DNA from: Phaseolus vulgaris
Lineage: Eukaryota > Streptophyta > Magnoliopsida > Fabales > Fabaceae
Reading direction: 5' to 3'
Assembly (NCBI RefSeq): GCF_000499845.2
Contig: NC_023750.2
Span: forward strand, 31,745,869-31,809,868
Length of the DNA stretch: 64,000 nt
Part shown: positions 1 through 9,804 of the stretch, in pieces
Layout of the letters: each line of letters starts with the position of its first letter
Position numbering within the stretch: position 1 is the stretch's first letter
Made by a program: the position numbers and the translations under genes
Notes under the pieces: generated by a model
Seen by the model: the letters and a program-made list of their open reading frames with translations, nothing else
Told to the model about the DNA's origin: nothing
Databases searched by the model: none

Positions 1-814
1 CGCATGAGCACACCTCAGGGAATCATGCACGAGAGTGGCCTGAGGGGACTAGTAAGCCAGTCAGTGATTGGTGATTCCCTCAACCCATTACGTGCGTGGC
101 ATCGTGAAGGGTAAGTCGCCTACGCAGAGAGCAACGTTTGGTGAGTGTGCCTAGACCAGCCACACCTGACGTTCTCCTAAGAGTATGCGATTTACCCAGA
201 TAAGAGAAATATCCTAAGCTACTCCGCGAGGGCGTAACTTAGGCACACAAAGAGAAGCGCTAGAGCCCTTCCAGTAAATGACACGTGTGTGGTTAGATAT
301 GAGTTGCAGGCCTCCACGTGTCACCATCTGAGAGGGGTGCGGTCCAGACAAAAGTGCACTCCGTACCATTAAGGGTACAGACAGGCGCAGCCCAGCGCAG
401 AGACGCGCGGACACGCACAGACACCCACGCTCTCTGATCCTGCAGGTACATTGTCTCTGAAAAGCCTAACAGGTTTCTGACACATGCCAGAAAAGCATAA
501 CAGAATTCTGTTATGCCCAGAAACAGAGACAGAGAGATAAAAGGAGGAATCAGGGATAGAAGTGGGGGACGAAAAACAGAGAGCCAGAGTTTTTCACACA
601 CATTACTAGTTTTCTAGTTTTTGGTGGTTCTGTGGACTAACTTGATCGTCGGAGTGCAAACCGCCGCTAGAGGCGCCGTCTGTGTGTTTTGCAGGTCACG
701 TTTGGAGATCCAAGAGAAGGTTCTGAGGGTGATTCTGTAGAAAACGCAGTCGTGTAGACGGGACAGAGTGTGCTACAGAGCGATTCCTCCACGTTCGAGT
801 TGCCGGCAGGATCA
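1..814 (+). mobile_element. Tat-type gypsy LTR, plus orientation, cut by window edge
   Basis: This LTR reads left to right and ends at GGCAGGATCA (805-814), the same 3' end as the complete solo LTR at 41482-42371. It shares with the other Tat LTRs a segment around 650-690 (gtcggagtgcaaa, ggcgccgtct) and two CACGTG G-boxes (282-287, 315-320). A TATA-like gataaaag lies near 535. No primer-binding site follows position 814, so it is a solo LTR or the 3' LTR of an element lying to the left. It is inverted relative to element A next to it. Confidence 0.7.
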
Positions 815-944
815 ATTTGTATTTGGTTGACAAACAAACTCTTTATTATCTGCTTGCGACTTTACCTTCGAACATATGGCGGTTTTTATTTCTTAAATCG
901 ACAACTGCTTTTGACTTGCATAACTACTAAATCATGGTGCCTGG

Positions 945-1300
945 TGCCAAGATGTTTCTTCTAGCGTTCTGTTGTGTGTTGCCCTCATCGTGAGGAGGGG
1001 TTTTAACTGTGAACTGGGTTGTTTCTCCTTGGCGTTCTTCGCAAAGGGGAACAAACTCTCAACTGACCTCGGCTTCACTCAAAGGCACGGAGGATTTATC
1101 TGGTGAATTATTTCATTCACCTCGACGTTTTCACGCAAGGAAAACAAGTTTTTACCTGACCTCGACTTCGTTCAAAGGCGCGGAGGATTTATCTTACAAA
1201 CTATCTCGTTTAACCTTAGCGTTTTCACTCGAAAAGGGGAGGTGTTCTCTCACGAACCTACCTCTCAGCTCACGAGACCTCTAACGCAAATGGAACAAGC
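945..1300. repeat. Diverged hairpin-repeat spacer of Tat element A
   Basis: Two or three diverged copies of a module with the pattern cctcg-gcttcactcaaaggc-cggaggattt occur here (for example 1058-1098 and 1160-1195). Each can pair CCTC with GAGG around a GC-rich stem. The layout matches the tandem arrays between pol and the antisense gene in elements B (12688-13423) and C (29711-30403), so this is the equivalent spacer of element A. Its antisense gene is not recognisable to the left. Confidence 0.55.
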
Positions 1301-1348
1301 TTTTAATTGAATTGTACATAACTCGAGAAAATATTTCAATCGAAATTT

Positions 1349-1400
1349 ATCTGGTGACCTCATTAAAAAACCCTTATAAGGAAAAAGAGTGTCCCCTGAT
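1349..1400 (-). other. Conserved non-coding block downstream of pol (element A)
   Basis: This stretch (ggtgacctcattaaaaaacc, then aaggaaaaagagtgtcccc) matches the block found just downstream of pol in B (13551-13606), C (30531-30586) and D (55371-55424). It marks the 3' non-coding part of element A although most of A's pol is gone. Confidence 0.6.
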
Positions 1401-1429
1401 ACCATGTACAATACTCCTGCTTAACTGAA

Positions 1430-1545
1430 ATAAAACTTGTAATCGGCCGCACTTCATGTGCAAGGAATCAAGCCCTGCTTCAGTGCCTCAAGTCTGTATA
1501 CTTCGTACTGAGGACCTCTGTTTTTCTGAACGAAATGGCCCGTAC
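1430..1545 (-). pseudogene. Remnant of gypsy integrase C-terminus (element A)
   Basis: By position and patchy nucleotide similarity (caaggaatc, ctgaacgaaatggcccgt), this corresponds to the last codons of pol in B (13667-13800). No reading frame is open. It appears to end abruptly near 1540, where the sequence jumps to the gag-protease region, so the reverse transcriptase, RNase H and most of integrase are missing from element A. Confidence 0.4.
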
Positions 1546-1603
1546 GGGGGAGACTTGTCGTGAAAACAATGTGACTGCCTTCTCTAGTACCTGCTATCTT
1601 TCT

Positions 1604-2203
1604 TCAGGTTTTTGGCATACTCTGCTTCCCCTGTGTACGGTGGCCTACTAGTGACCATAGAGACCCCTCCTTCTGATCTGATTTGATGGTAATCACCTTT
1701 CCCGTCAGGTTCGGTAACTTCATCTTCATGTGCCTTGTCGACGACACTGCCCCTAACCTATTCAGTGTTGGTCTACCGAACAACATATTATAAGTAGAGG
1801 TGGCATTGGCGATAAGGTATCTGATGCTCTCCGTACGTGACGCGGTGCCATCCGTGAAGGTGGTTCTCAACTCCAAGTATCTGCGCACTTCTACCTGGTC
1901 TCCTGTGAAACCGTAGAGACAGCCGCCATAGGGCCTTAGCATGTCGGGGGATAGTTGCAGTTTGTTGAAAGTCGTCCAGAACATCACGTCTGCCGAGCTT
2001 CCCTGATCTACTAGTACACGGTGCACCTTCCTTCCTGCAGTTACCGCTGAGATCACCACATTGTCATGGGGGACAACGTCCTCTACGCTTCTACCGAAAT
2101 CACCGTCCGTGCGTATTTCCTTTGCTGAGAAGCGGTACAGCCTCCTCCCGAGAACCCTCCTGTGATGGTGTGGACCTCACTGTGCACGGAGACTTCATGC
2201 CCC
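1604..2203 (-). pseudogene. Tat-lineage gypsy aspartic protease (element A)
   Basis: The open part (2059 to 1604) contains the retropepsin active-site region VLVDQGSSADVMFW, followed by LRPYGGCLYGF and LFGRPTLNRLGAV, all shared with B, C and D. In these elements the usual D-[ST]-G triad reads D-Q-G-S. Protease would release gag and the pol enzymes from the polyprotein inside virus-like particles. Upstream to about 2203, the gag-protease linker is recognisable by alignment with D but is shifted in frame. Downstream the frame runs into unrelated residues at the pol deletion point. This is a dead fragment. Confidence 0.75.
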
Positions 2204-2238
2204 GGGCCACCCCCTATTGCCGCCATGTCCTAGGTCCC

Positions 2239-3424
2239 CTATTTTTCTTGTAAATAATCCCTTAGGAGACCGTTCTTCACCAACTCGTCTAGCTGGTGTC
2301 CCAGAGCTAAGCAATTGCGTATGGGATGGTCGAATGCTTGGTGGAACTCACACCAGGCGTTCTTATTGGGCCCGAGCCTCTTGTCGGTCTTGGGAGGTGC
2401 CTTCAGCCTCTCAGCTACATTTGGGATAGCGATGAGGTCTTTCAATTCTACCACGAAGTCGTGCCGTGGCGGAACGTTCTCTCTCCCGCGTCTCCTGGCA
2501 CTGGGCTTTCTTGGTTGATAGGGTTGCTGCTTCACGGGGATCTTCATCTCTGTCGTTGCCTCGTGCACCCTTAGGGTTTGAGAACGATCTGTCGCGCGCG
2601 ACCGTGTGGGAACCACGCATGTGCGATTTTCACTAACTTCTTCCTCCGCCGCAATATGAGCCACCGCGCGACGCTTTATCTCGGCGAAGGTCTTAGGATG
2701 GTTTCGAATGAGTGACTCACTGAAGGGTTCTGGCGCAATGCCCTTCCTAAAAGCGTGCACCATCATCTTTTCGTCTGTAAGGTTCAACCTTACCACTTGC
2801 GCTCAAAAGCGGTGGAGGAACTCCTTCAAAGACTCTCCTTGATACTGTCTTACATCAAAGAGGTCATAGGAGACTGACGGGGGAGCTCGATTCGCGATGT
2901 ATTGTGCCCTGAACAACTTTGTGAGTTGCAGGAACGATGTTACATGGCCATCAGGGAGGCTGATGAACCAGTCCATCGTCATTCCTGCCAAAGTGCTCAT
3001 GACTAGCTTGCATTGCACCGCATCGAAGCCCCCAACCAGCACCATCTGTGTATGGAAAGTCGTAAGGTGGCCTCCGGGTCTTCCATCCCAGTGAAGGTTA
3101 CCTTGGACCATACGAGCGTGGCTGGTATCGCCACATCCATAATCTCTTGTGAGTTGGGAACTCTCTGGGTGGTGTCACAGGCTCCTGATCTGCACCCTCA
3201 TGCTCACATGCACGGGTTTGCAGATCTCTGTGCAGTTCCTCGTATGAACGGCGCAGTTCTTCGTTCGTAGCTTGTGATGCTACCAAGTCAACTTGGTTGC
3301 GTTCTTGGTTCGCTCTCGATGCGGTCATCTTTTCCTAAAGGGCTCACATTGTCTCCATAACCTGTTGCAGGGTGAGGCCCTCACCCCCGTTCGGTGCAAA
3401 AGGTCCTTGTCTAGTACCTCTCAT
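2239..3424 (-). pseudogene. Tat-lineage gag (element A), frameshifted
   Basis: Gag forms the particle shell that packages element RNA. The likely start is the ATG at 3422-3424, which opens MRGTRQGPFAPN and matches the MRKMRSNRSSP start of B and C. The central retrotransposon-gag region is clear: MDWFISLPDGHVTSF, then FDVRQYQGESLKEF. It is followed by HAFRKGIAPEPFSESL and the knuckle WCEFHQAFDHPIRNC (C-X2-H-X4-H-X4-C). An in-frame TGA sits at 2800-2802 and frameshifts lie near 3100 and 3330, so three separate frames must be read to follow the protein. It is non-functional. Confidence 0.75.
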
Positions 3425-3472
3425 CTTCTGGATCTTCCTGGTTCTTGCTGGTGGGATAGTGTTTTGTATCGT

Positions 3473-3490
3473 GCCCCACGGTGGGCGCCA
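3473..3490 (-). other. Primer binding site of element A
   Basis: On the minus strand this reads TGGCGCCCACCGTGGGGC, two bases inside the 5' LTR, where a tRNA 3' end would prime minus-strand DNA synthesis. The same 17-nt core lies beside the 5' LTRs of B and C. I did not identify the tRNA. Confidence 0.8.
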
Positions 3491-3492
3491 AA

Positions 3493-4344
3493 TGTTCCTG
3501 CCGGTTGACTTGAAATGCCTTCGTGCGCCTACGTCACTCCCACGTCCAGAATCCTTGCGTTCGCATGTGCCTTTCCTGTGATGAACACTTGAAAAAACAA
3601 AGACAAAGGGCGCCCTAGAGATCATTTGCACTCCGACGCTCAAGTCAGTACTAGGGCTAGGAAACACCGAAACTGTGTAACTTGCTACTGTGTGTGTGTT
3701 TAGTGGCGCAAGGGAATAGCGTACCTGGCCAAGTTTATTACCTTATTATTTATATATTGAAACTAGGGTTTCCTCTTTACCCGAAATGGGTTTTTTCTGA
3801 TGAGCGGGCAGCCCAACACTGTTGTTACCTTACTCTTAGGATAACCTAGCGCGTGAGGTCCCTAACTAGAGTGCAACCTCTGGCGGGTGATCACCTGGGT
3901 GCCTCCTCGTGCACCTGATCTCTGGGGTCACCCGCCTCTGGGAGTGCCCTAGCTGTTCACGTGCCATGCATGCAGCTCACCCCTGGAACGCGACCCTCAC
4001 GAGTCATATCTTTCCAGTGGCTCTACACTTTGTGTTACGCCTGAACGCGTCATCCACTCTACACGCATGGACCCTCGTGATCTAGGCTTCTCCCTTACTG
4101 ATAACTGGCGTGTGATCTGGGATCCACCTCTCGTGGCCCAGCTCTACTGTTTGGGTTTCTGATGTCCTATCTCTCCACACTGTCTAGTGGCACGTCGGTA
4201 CATACTGATGACCGATGTCTGACCACTCTTGGATCCTTGGCGCAACGTGCTTTGCGAGATACTTGCCCACGCCGCTCGTGGGACCCGCCTACGTGGCACC
4301 AACGTTACCAGTGGTCAGTCAACGCCCAGGGACTAGTCGGTATA
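3493..4344 (-). mobile_element. 5' LTR of gypsy element A (minus strand)
   Basis: It starts directly after the primer-binding site and, in plus coordinates, runs from tgttcctgccggttgac to agtcggtata. The outer end reads TATACC on the minus strand, so the usual TG appears mutated to TA. It shares short blocks with the other Tat LTRs (gcactccgacgctcaagtca near 3629). About 852 bp. The right edge is less certain than the left. No matching second LTR remains, because the left side of A is rearranged. Confidence 0.6.
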
Positions 4345-5751
4345 GTACTCTCTTTGTTGCACAGTTGGATGTTGTCTTTTGTTTTTCTAATGCAGTTTTC
4401 TGTATTATTGGGAGTGTTTGTTGATGCAGCTTTTTTGGTTATCTAGATGTTATATTTTTGTAGATTTGGTTGTTGCTATTCGCAAAGGGGGCATAAGCAT
4501 GATATTACAACTATTTGAGGATTTAGATGGGTTTTATATTGGGTAAGGGTTAGAGCACCCCTTAAATGCTTCTATTTTTTTTATATTATAGATAAAAAAA
4601 AAAGTGTTAAAAGTGAATTGAAGTAGTATTATTATTTTGATTAATATTTGATATAATTAAATAAGAAAATCTAATGTTTAAATTATTAAGAAGAAAATAT
4701 GAAAAGATTAAAAAATAAATGAAAAAAGATATAAAAAATAAATGAGTAAAGAAAATAATAGGTAAAAGGGGTACTAAAAAAAAATAAAAATGAGTGAGCA
4801 CAAAAAATATTACAAAATTTGTAATATCATAAAAATTAAATAAACACATTTTTATAAGCATAAAATTTAAATAAATAATTATGATTTTACTTTACACATT
4901 TTAGAAAGGCTAATCCATTTTGGTTCGACCCACAACCTACCAACTTGGCGGGCTAGAGGCAGGATGAGGTGGGCTTAATTTTTTTTTAAAGTTTTTGGTA
5001 TTTTTAAAGAGGAATCTCATGTTTCTAGAATACGAATTTATGATGGTCAATATTTTATATAAAATTTTATTTACATTAATTTCTTTATACATAATTTTAT
5101 TCATTGAAGTATTGTTGATATTTAGTTTATTTTGTTAGGTATTAAACCTTCTTTCATTAGAATATTAAAATTTGATTTAATTTTATTTTTGTTTCTTGTA
5201 TTTTTATTGTCCAAAAAGTGATATAAATTATTATAACTTAGTAAATAATTATAAAAGAAAAAAAAATTAAAAAAATTGAAAAGTGACGGATCAGCTCCCA
5301 ACCCGTCCTATGACGGGACAAATTATTATTTCCAACCCGCACAACCTTGGAGGGCTATTTCATCCTGCTTTTGACAAGCAAACGGTAGATCGGGTTGACC
5401 TATTTTGTCACCCCTTCTAATTTCACATTTAATGTTATGTAAATTAATAATTTTGGAACTTAAAAAATAAGAACTAAATTAAAGTTGTAATATTTGAAAA
5501 CAAACCTAAAAAATAAGACTGAAGATAAAATTTTGTTTTCCCAATATTGTTTTTAATATGAAGTTTGTAATTAAATTAAAATTGAATAATGAAAGTACAA
5601 AATTGATATTTTAATTTCCCGTAAATGGGAGGTGTAGGCAAAGGGTTACACACCATACTAAACAAGCTTTCTTTCTTATTTTCTTAATATTTTTTCTACT
5701 TAAATCAATATATAAGAAATAACAATGCTTTTTTACTATTTTAAATAATGA
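4345..5751. other. AT-rich DNA, no gene recognised
   Basis: Mostly AT-rich and without credible coding capacity. Two more GC-rich islands (about 4905-4975 and 5280-5425) contain related phrases such as ttggcgggctag and ttggagggctat, suggesting an old repeat that I cannot name. A 21-bp string at 4601-4621 recurs at 43007-43027. Confidence 0.5.
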
Positions 5752-6131
5752 CACTACAATAAAATCATGAAATAAAAATTAATTTTAGAAACAAAAAATA
5801 ATTAGTTGCTATAGTGACTAAATTATAGACCATTTTAGAAAAAAAAATGGTTTCTAAATTAATTTCTATTATTGTTAAATGGTTTCTAAATTTGTATCTA
5901 ATTAATAACCAAAGTTTTAACTACCAATTATTTAGATTCTAAATTTGGTAGCAAAAACATTGGTTGTTAATTAGATACCAATTTAGAAATTATTTAACAA
6001 TAATAGAAACTAATATAGAAAACAAAACAAAAATTCGTCTCTAAAATAGTTTCTAATTTAGTCACTATAGCAACTAATTATTTTTTCTTTATAAAATTAG
6101 TTTCCATTTCATTTCATGATTTCTTGTAGTG
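5752..6131. mobile_element. CACTA-type MITE with TGA target duplication
   Basis: The element begins CACTACAATAAAATCATGAA and ends with the near-complement (ttcatgatttcttgtagtg). The 3-bp direct repeat TGA lies on both sides (5749-5751 and 6132-6134), as expected for CACTA (CMC) transposons. The inverted repeats are not confined to the ends: most of the 380 bp can fold on itself around about 5940, so a transcript would form one long hairpin. It has no coding capacity and would need a transposase from elsewhere. Confidence 0.88.
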
Positions 6132-6134
6132 TGA

Positions 6135-7566
6135 TTTAATATTTAAATAGTTTAATTGTTTTTCTTTTACAGTTTACACTTAGTATAAATAAAAAATAAT
6201 AAATCATCAATCAAATTTAACTTGTGGTGTATCTTCCCGCACTCCCAACAAATTTTTACCCTTTATTTTTTGAAATATTTAGAATACATTTGGATTTTTA
6301 TAAGTCAAAACATATGTTTCAAAATTCTTCATAATGATTTTTTTCTATTCCAGATTTCTAATTTTGGATAGATTTATTTTGCTTACAGAACATCTCCTAT
6401 TCTTAAATCATCCAAAATTTTCAAAGATAATTTAGATATTTCATAGAATATAATATAGGGCGGAGGAAGAAAAATGTAAAGATGAAAAAAAAATAAAATC
6501 CTTTTAAGTTTTTGATGAATTAACATATGACCCAATGTTTATTATGTCTTTATCTTATTGTGAAATTAATACTTTACATTTTATAAAATAGGATATTTTA
6601 TAATTTATTTTTTATAATATGTGAAATCAAATTCATATAATTCTTTCAAATTTCATAATTTAATATTTTATAAATCTTTTAAAATCTAAATTATATAATC
6701 CTACTCACAAAAATCTTTAAAAAAATTATTAATTTTTTTTCAAAATCTTTTAAAGTCTACATAAATTCTTTTAATGTAATAATCTTTTTAAAACTAATTG
6801 AATATACTCTTCTAAAATACTATCAAATGATCATAACATATTTATACACATATAAAAAAGAGTTTAATTTCATTTGTAAAATATATTACAATTGCATAGT
6901 GATGCTAAAGCTTTTATGAAAAAAAAATATATTACAATAGAAATTATTTAGAAAAAATTTAAACATTTTCTTAAAATATTTAGCGTTTCACGACCAAATA
7001 AAGATCTAATGATAATGAAGAGCTCCTCTTACTTTTTAAGGCACACAAAAAAGTTTATTTCAAGATATTCTTTAGCTAACTCATAATTTTTTGAAACTGT
7101 TATGTTTATATACGATATTTCGTCCATTTTCTACTAAAATAACCAAAAAAAAAACACATTGAATATGAAGCTAAAAATATTGTTGGTTATAAAATCTGAA
7201 TTTGGTTTCATCATGATTATACTTTTTTAAAGAAAAAAATGATAAGTTAAAAGTGGAAAATATATATAAACTAGTTTTGATATATACTCTTAACTCGTGA
7301 GAAACTCTTTTGGATATATAAATATAATAACTTATTAATTTCATATATAATATCTACAATTATTATAAAATAAATATTTAAAATATATAATCATTTATGT
7401 AATGTAAATATTTATGTGTATTCTAAGTATACATTCATATAACTTTTGATTTGATAACAAAAAAATATAACTTTTTGTTCAGCAAATAATTTTTTTTTTG
7501 TATATTTACTTAAAAACATAATTTATGAGTTAAATGTGTCTTCCACAAAAATTGTAGGGAGTTTTT
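6135..7566. other. AT-rich DNA, nothing recognised
   Basis: Very AT-rich sequence without a coding region, repeat unit or terminal structure that I can support. Confidence 0.5.
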
Positions 7567-7815
7567 ACTAATGATAATAAAAATATTATTAATATTATTT
7601 ATAATAATAATACTTTTCTCAATATTATAATAATTAATATAATTATTATTATTGATAAAATTAATTTTATTCATACTATCAAGCTGAATATTATTAGTAA
7701 TATTAATAATGATAATATTATTAGTATTATCAATATTATATTAATATTATTATTATTATTTAAAATAATTATGCTTTTTCTAAATACTATTATAATAATT
7801 ATTATTATTATTATT
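7567..7815. repeat. AAT/ATT low-complexity tract
   Basis: Irregular runs of ATT, TAA and AATATT make up a decayed microsatellite-like tract with many small dyads. The apparent reading frame across it is an artefact of the low complexity. Confidence 0.7.
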
Positions 7816-8414
7816 GAAAAATAAAATAATATAAAATTTGCTTTTCCAGCATCATAGTTCTTGGAAATTTTGGTTTCTTTTAGTGTGTTCTCACTCATGT
7901 TTGCTCATACTTTAGAACTTAGTTTGACTTTTTGTTTTGCAATTGCGTATTGCATGCATAAACTGATATGATTGGAACATTCTTTGTTAAAATTAAACCA
8001 CATAGCCATATTAGTCTACTTTTATGATAATCCATTTGTTAGCCCCTTTGAGCCTATAACATTTTTCTTGTGTTTAACCCTCACTACAAGCATTTAGAGA
8101 GAAAAACCTTAATTGTCCTTACCTTAGAAGATAAAAGAACTTTCAAATTATCTTGGGAATAGGTTCTTGAATAAGTGTGGTGTGTACTTATTTTTTTCAT
8201 TATCTCCTATTCACATTACTAATTACAGAAAAAGATAGAAAAAGAGAAAAAAAAAGAGAAAGGAAGGAATAAGACAATAAAAATGAAAGAAAAGAAAAAT
8301 ATTGTCTAATGCACAAGTTAAACACTCTACTGCAAGAAAAAGCAATAAAAAGATTGATGTTTTGAATTGTAATGCTACTTACACTTGTTTTTTTTATTTA
8401 GTTCCCATTGTTTC
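7816..8414. other. Possible retroelement tail, left flank of element B
   Basis: It has an A/G-rich run (8225-8310: repeated gaaaaagagaaaa) after a phrase resembling the 3' non-coding tails of other legume gypsy elements (gcccctttgagcct near 8042). No boundary is visible except where B starts at 8415. Confidence 0.3.
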
Positions 8415-9211
8415 TAATCCTGCCTGTTGACCAGAACGTAGGAGCTTGCCTCGTCACAGGATCGACTTGCGCACCGCTTCAAACGTCCGTCCCTCTCCAA
8501 GATCCACTTCAAGAACCTGCAAAAGAACAGAGCGGCGCCGCTGCGGCCGATCGCACTCCAACGCCCAAGTCCGTAGCCGAACCACCAAATACTAAGAGAA
8601 CAAGAACCGTGCAAATTCTCTCTCACAGTGTGCTCTAGAACTCGCAAGCGTAAAGAGTATAATCTGAACGTGCGTACCTCAGAAAGTTCGTTGAGAACTC
8701 TTATATACCTGGTTACTTTCTCTCTCCTGGCAGTTACAGACTTGGACACGTGGCTCGCATCTAGTCGTACACGTGCCTTCATCTGGAGCCTCCTTGACTT
8801 GGGCGCTGCTTCTACTCTCGTTTTGCTAAGTTACCTATGCATGGTACTGCCCAGTACATAGCTAACTTGGGAGTGCGATCTCTACTGGAACTGGCGAGTT
8901 AGGGTGCCTTCGTACACCTTCCCTGTGGTCTCGCCGGCCGCCTTCATAATCTGCACCACCTTCATCTCTGGCGATGTGCTTTCTCTGGCGATCTCCAATC
9001 ACTAGGTCGCCTGAGTTTACATCTGGCGACTTCATCTCTAACCTGGTGATCGCCGGTTCTGGTATGCTGGAGATCGGAACACGCCAACTTAATAACTGGC
9101 GACTTCACGAGCCCCCCGACTTCCTTCCCTTCTGCCAACCTGGCGCCTTGTCAACACGCCTATACTGTAGCTGGATGCCACGTCATCACTTCCGACTACC
9201 AGGGCGGTACA
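8415..9211 (-). mobile_element. 3' LTR of element B
   Basis: In plus coordinates it runs from taatcctgcctgttgacc to ccagggcggtaca (minus strand TGTACCGCCC to GGATTA, so the 3' CA is mutated). It has a TATA box on the minus strand (TATATAAG, about 8699-8706) preceded by two G-boxes (8747-8752, 8770-8775). It is closer to C's LTRs than to B's own 5' LTR. Confidence 0.88.
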
Positions 9212-9227
9212 CAAGTCCCCCAGTCTT
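9212..9227 (-). other. Polypurine tract of element B
   Basis: The minus strand reads AAGACTGGGGGACTTG immediately before the 3' LTR TG. This is where plus-strand DNA synthesis would be primed. C has the matching tract at 25846-25861 and D at 51902-51917. Confidence 0.8.
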
Positions 9228-9571
9228 AAGCGAAGACTTGTCCAGCGAAAAGACTAGAGGAGTCATGTCAACACCGATCTACGTGGCACTGACGCAGAAT
9301 TCCAAGCGGTTGTACCTTCTGCTTCTCTGACGCTCCACCAAACCCCTCACCCATCGTTCGACACGTGGCTTCATCAACGGTTACCTTCAGTTACCGTTTG
9401 CGCTTCCCAAACCCATTTCGAAAAAACTCTTAAACCCATTTTCACTCCACACTGTTCCATCACTTTTCTTCGTATTCACAAACGCTCTAACTTCCTCATG
9501 CAAAAAACTCTCAGCGCTCTCCAACACTCTGAACCACCATCATCCCTCATCGTCTTCCTGATCATCAAAAG
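9228..9571 (+). other. Leader and presumed promoter region of the antisense gene (B)
   Basis: It is conserved with C (25862-26205) and partly with D (51918-52231). It contains a G-box CACGTG (9362-9367) and the string actcttaaaccc (near 9427) that recurs in all three elements. A non-coding first exon should start in here; I cannot place the transcription start. Confidence 0.4.
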
Positions 9572-9804
9572 GTACCTACTTTCCTTCTTCTGCTGGTTTT
9601 TCTTGCATTTTAACCGATTCGCATCATCCTGTAACTGTCTGGTGCATACGCTGTGGGTTGCTTTTTCCATTTCTCCTTCTGCGTAAGTTAGGGCTTCGTA
9701 AATCGTCGCAACGAACCTTTGTTCGTTCGCTTTTCACCCTTCTCCCACGATCGAGTGAGCCTCTGCGAACCCTGACCATTTTTTCTTTTCTGCTTCCTTT
9801 GCAG
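9572..9804 (+). other. 5' UTR intron of the antisense gene (B)
   Basis: Donor AAAG|GTACCT at 9572 and acceptor TTTGCAG|C ending at 9804, eight bases before the start ATG. D has the same donor context and acceptor (52232-52470). C keeps the donor (26206) but its acceptor reads GCAT. Confidence 0.65.

Noticed and set aside
4607..4861. Phenylalanine-rich minus-strand open frame
   Set aside because: AT-rich composition only; looks like a membrane segment by chance.
7671..7898. Isoleucine-rich open frame on the minus strand
   Set aside because: Produced by the AAT/ATT low-complexity tract; no start context or family match.
8083..8098. cactacaagcattta as a second CACTA end
   Set aside because: No inverted partner and no 3-bp duplication found within several kb.
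8410..8414. Target duplication for element B
   Set aside because: gtttc on the left and ggcaa on the right (19704-19708) do not match, even allowing one or two changes.
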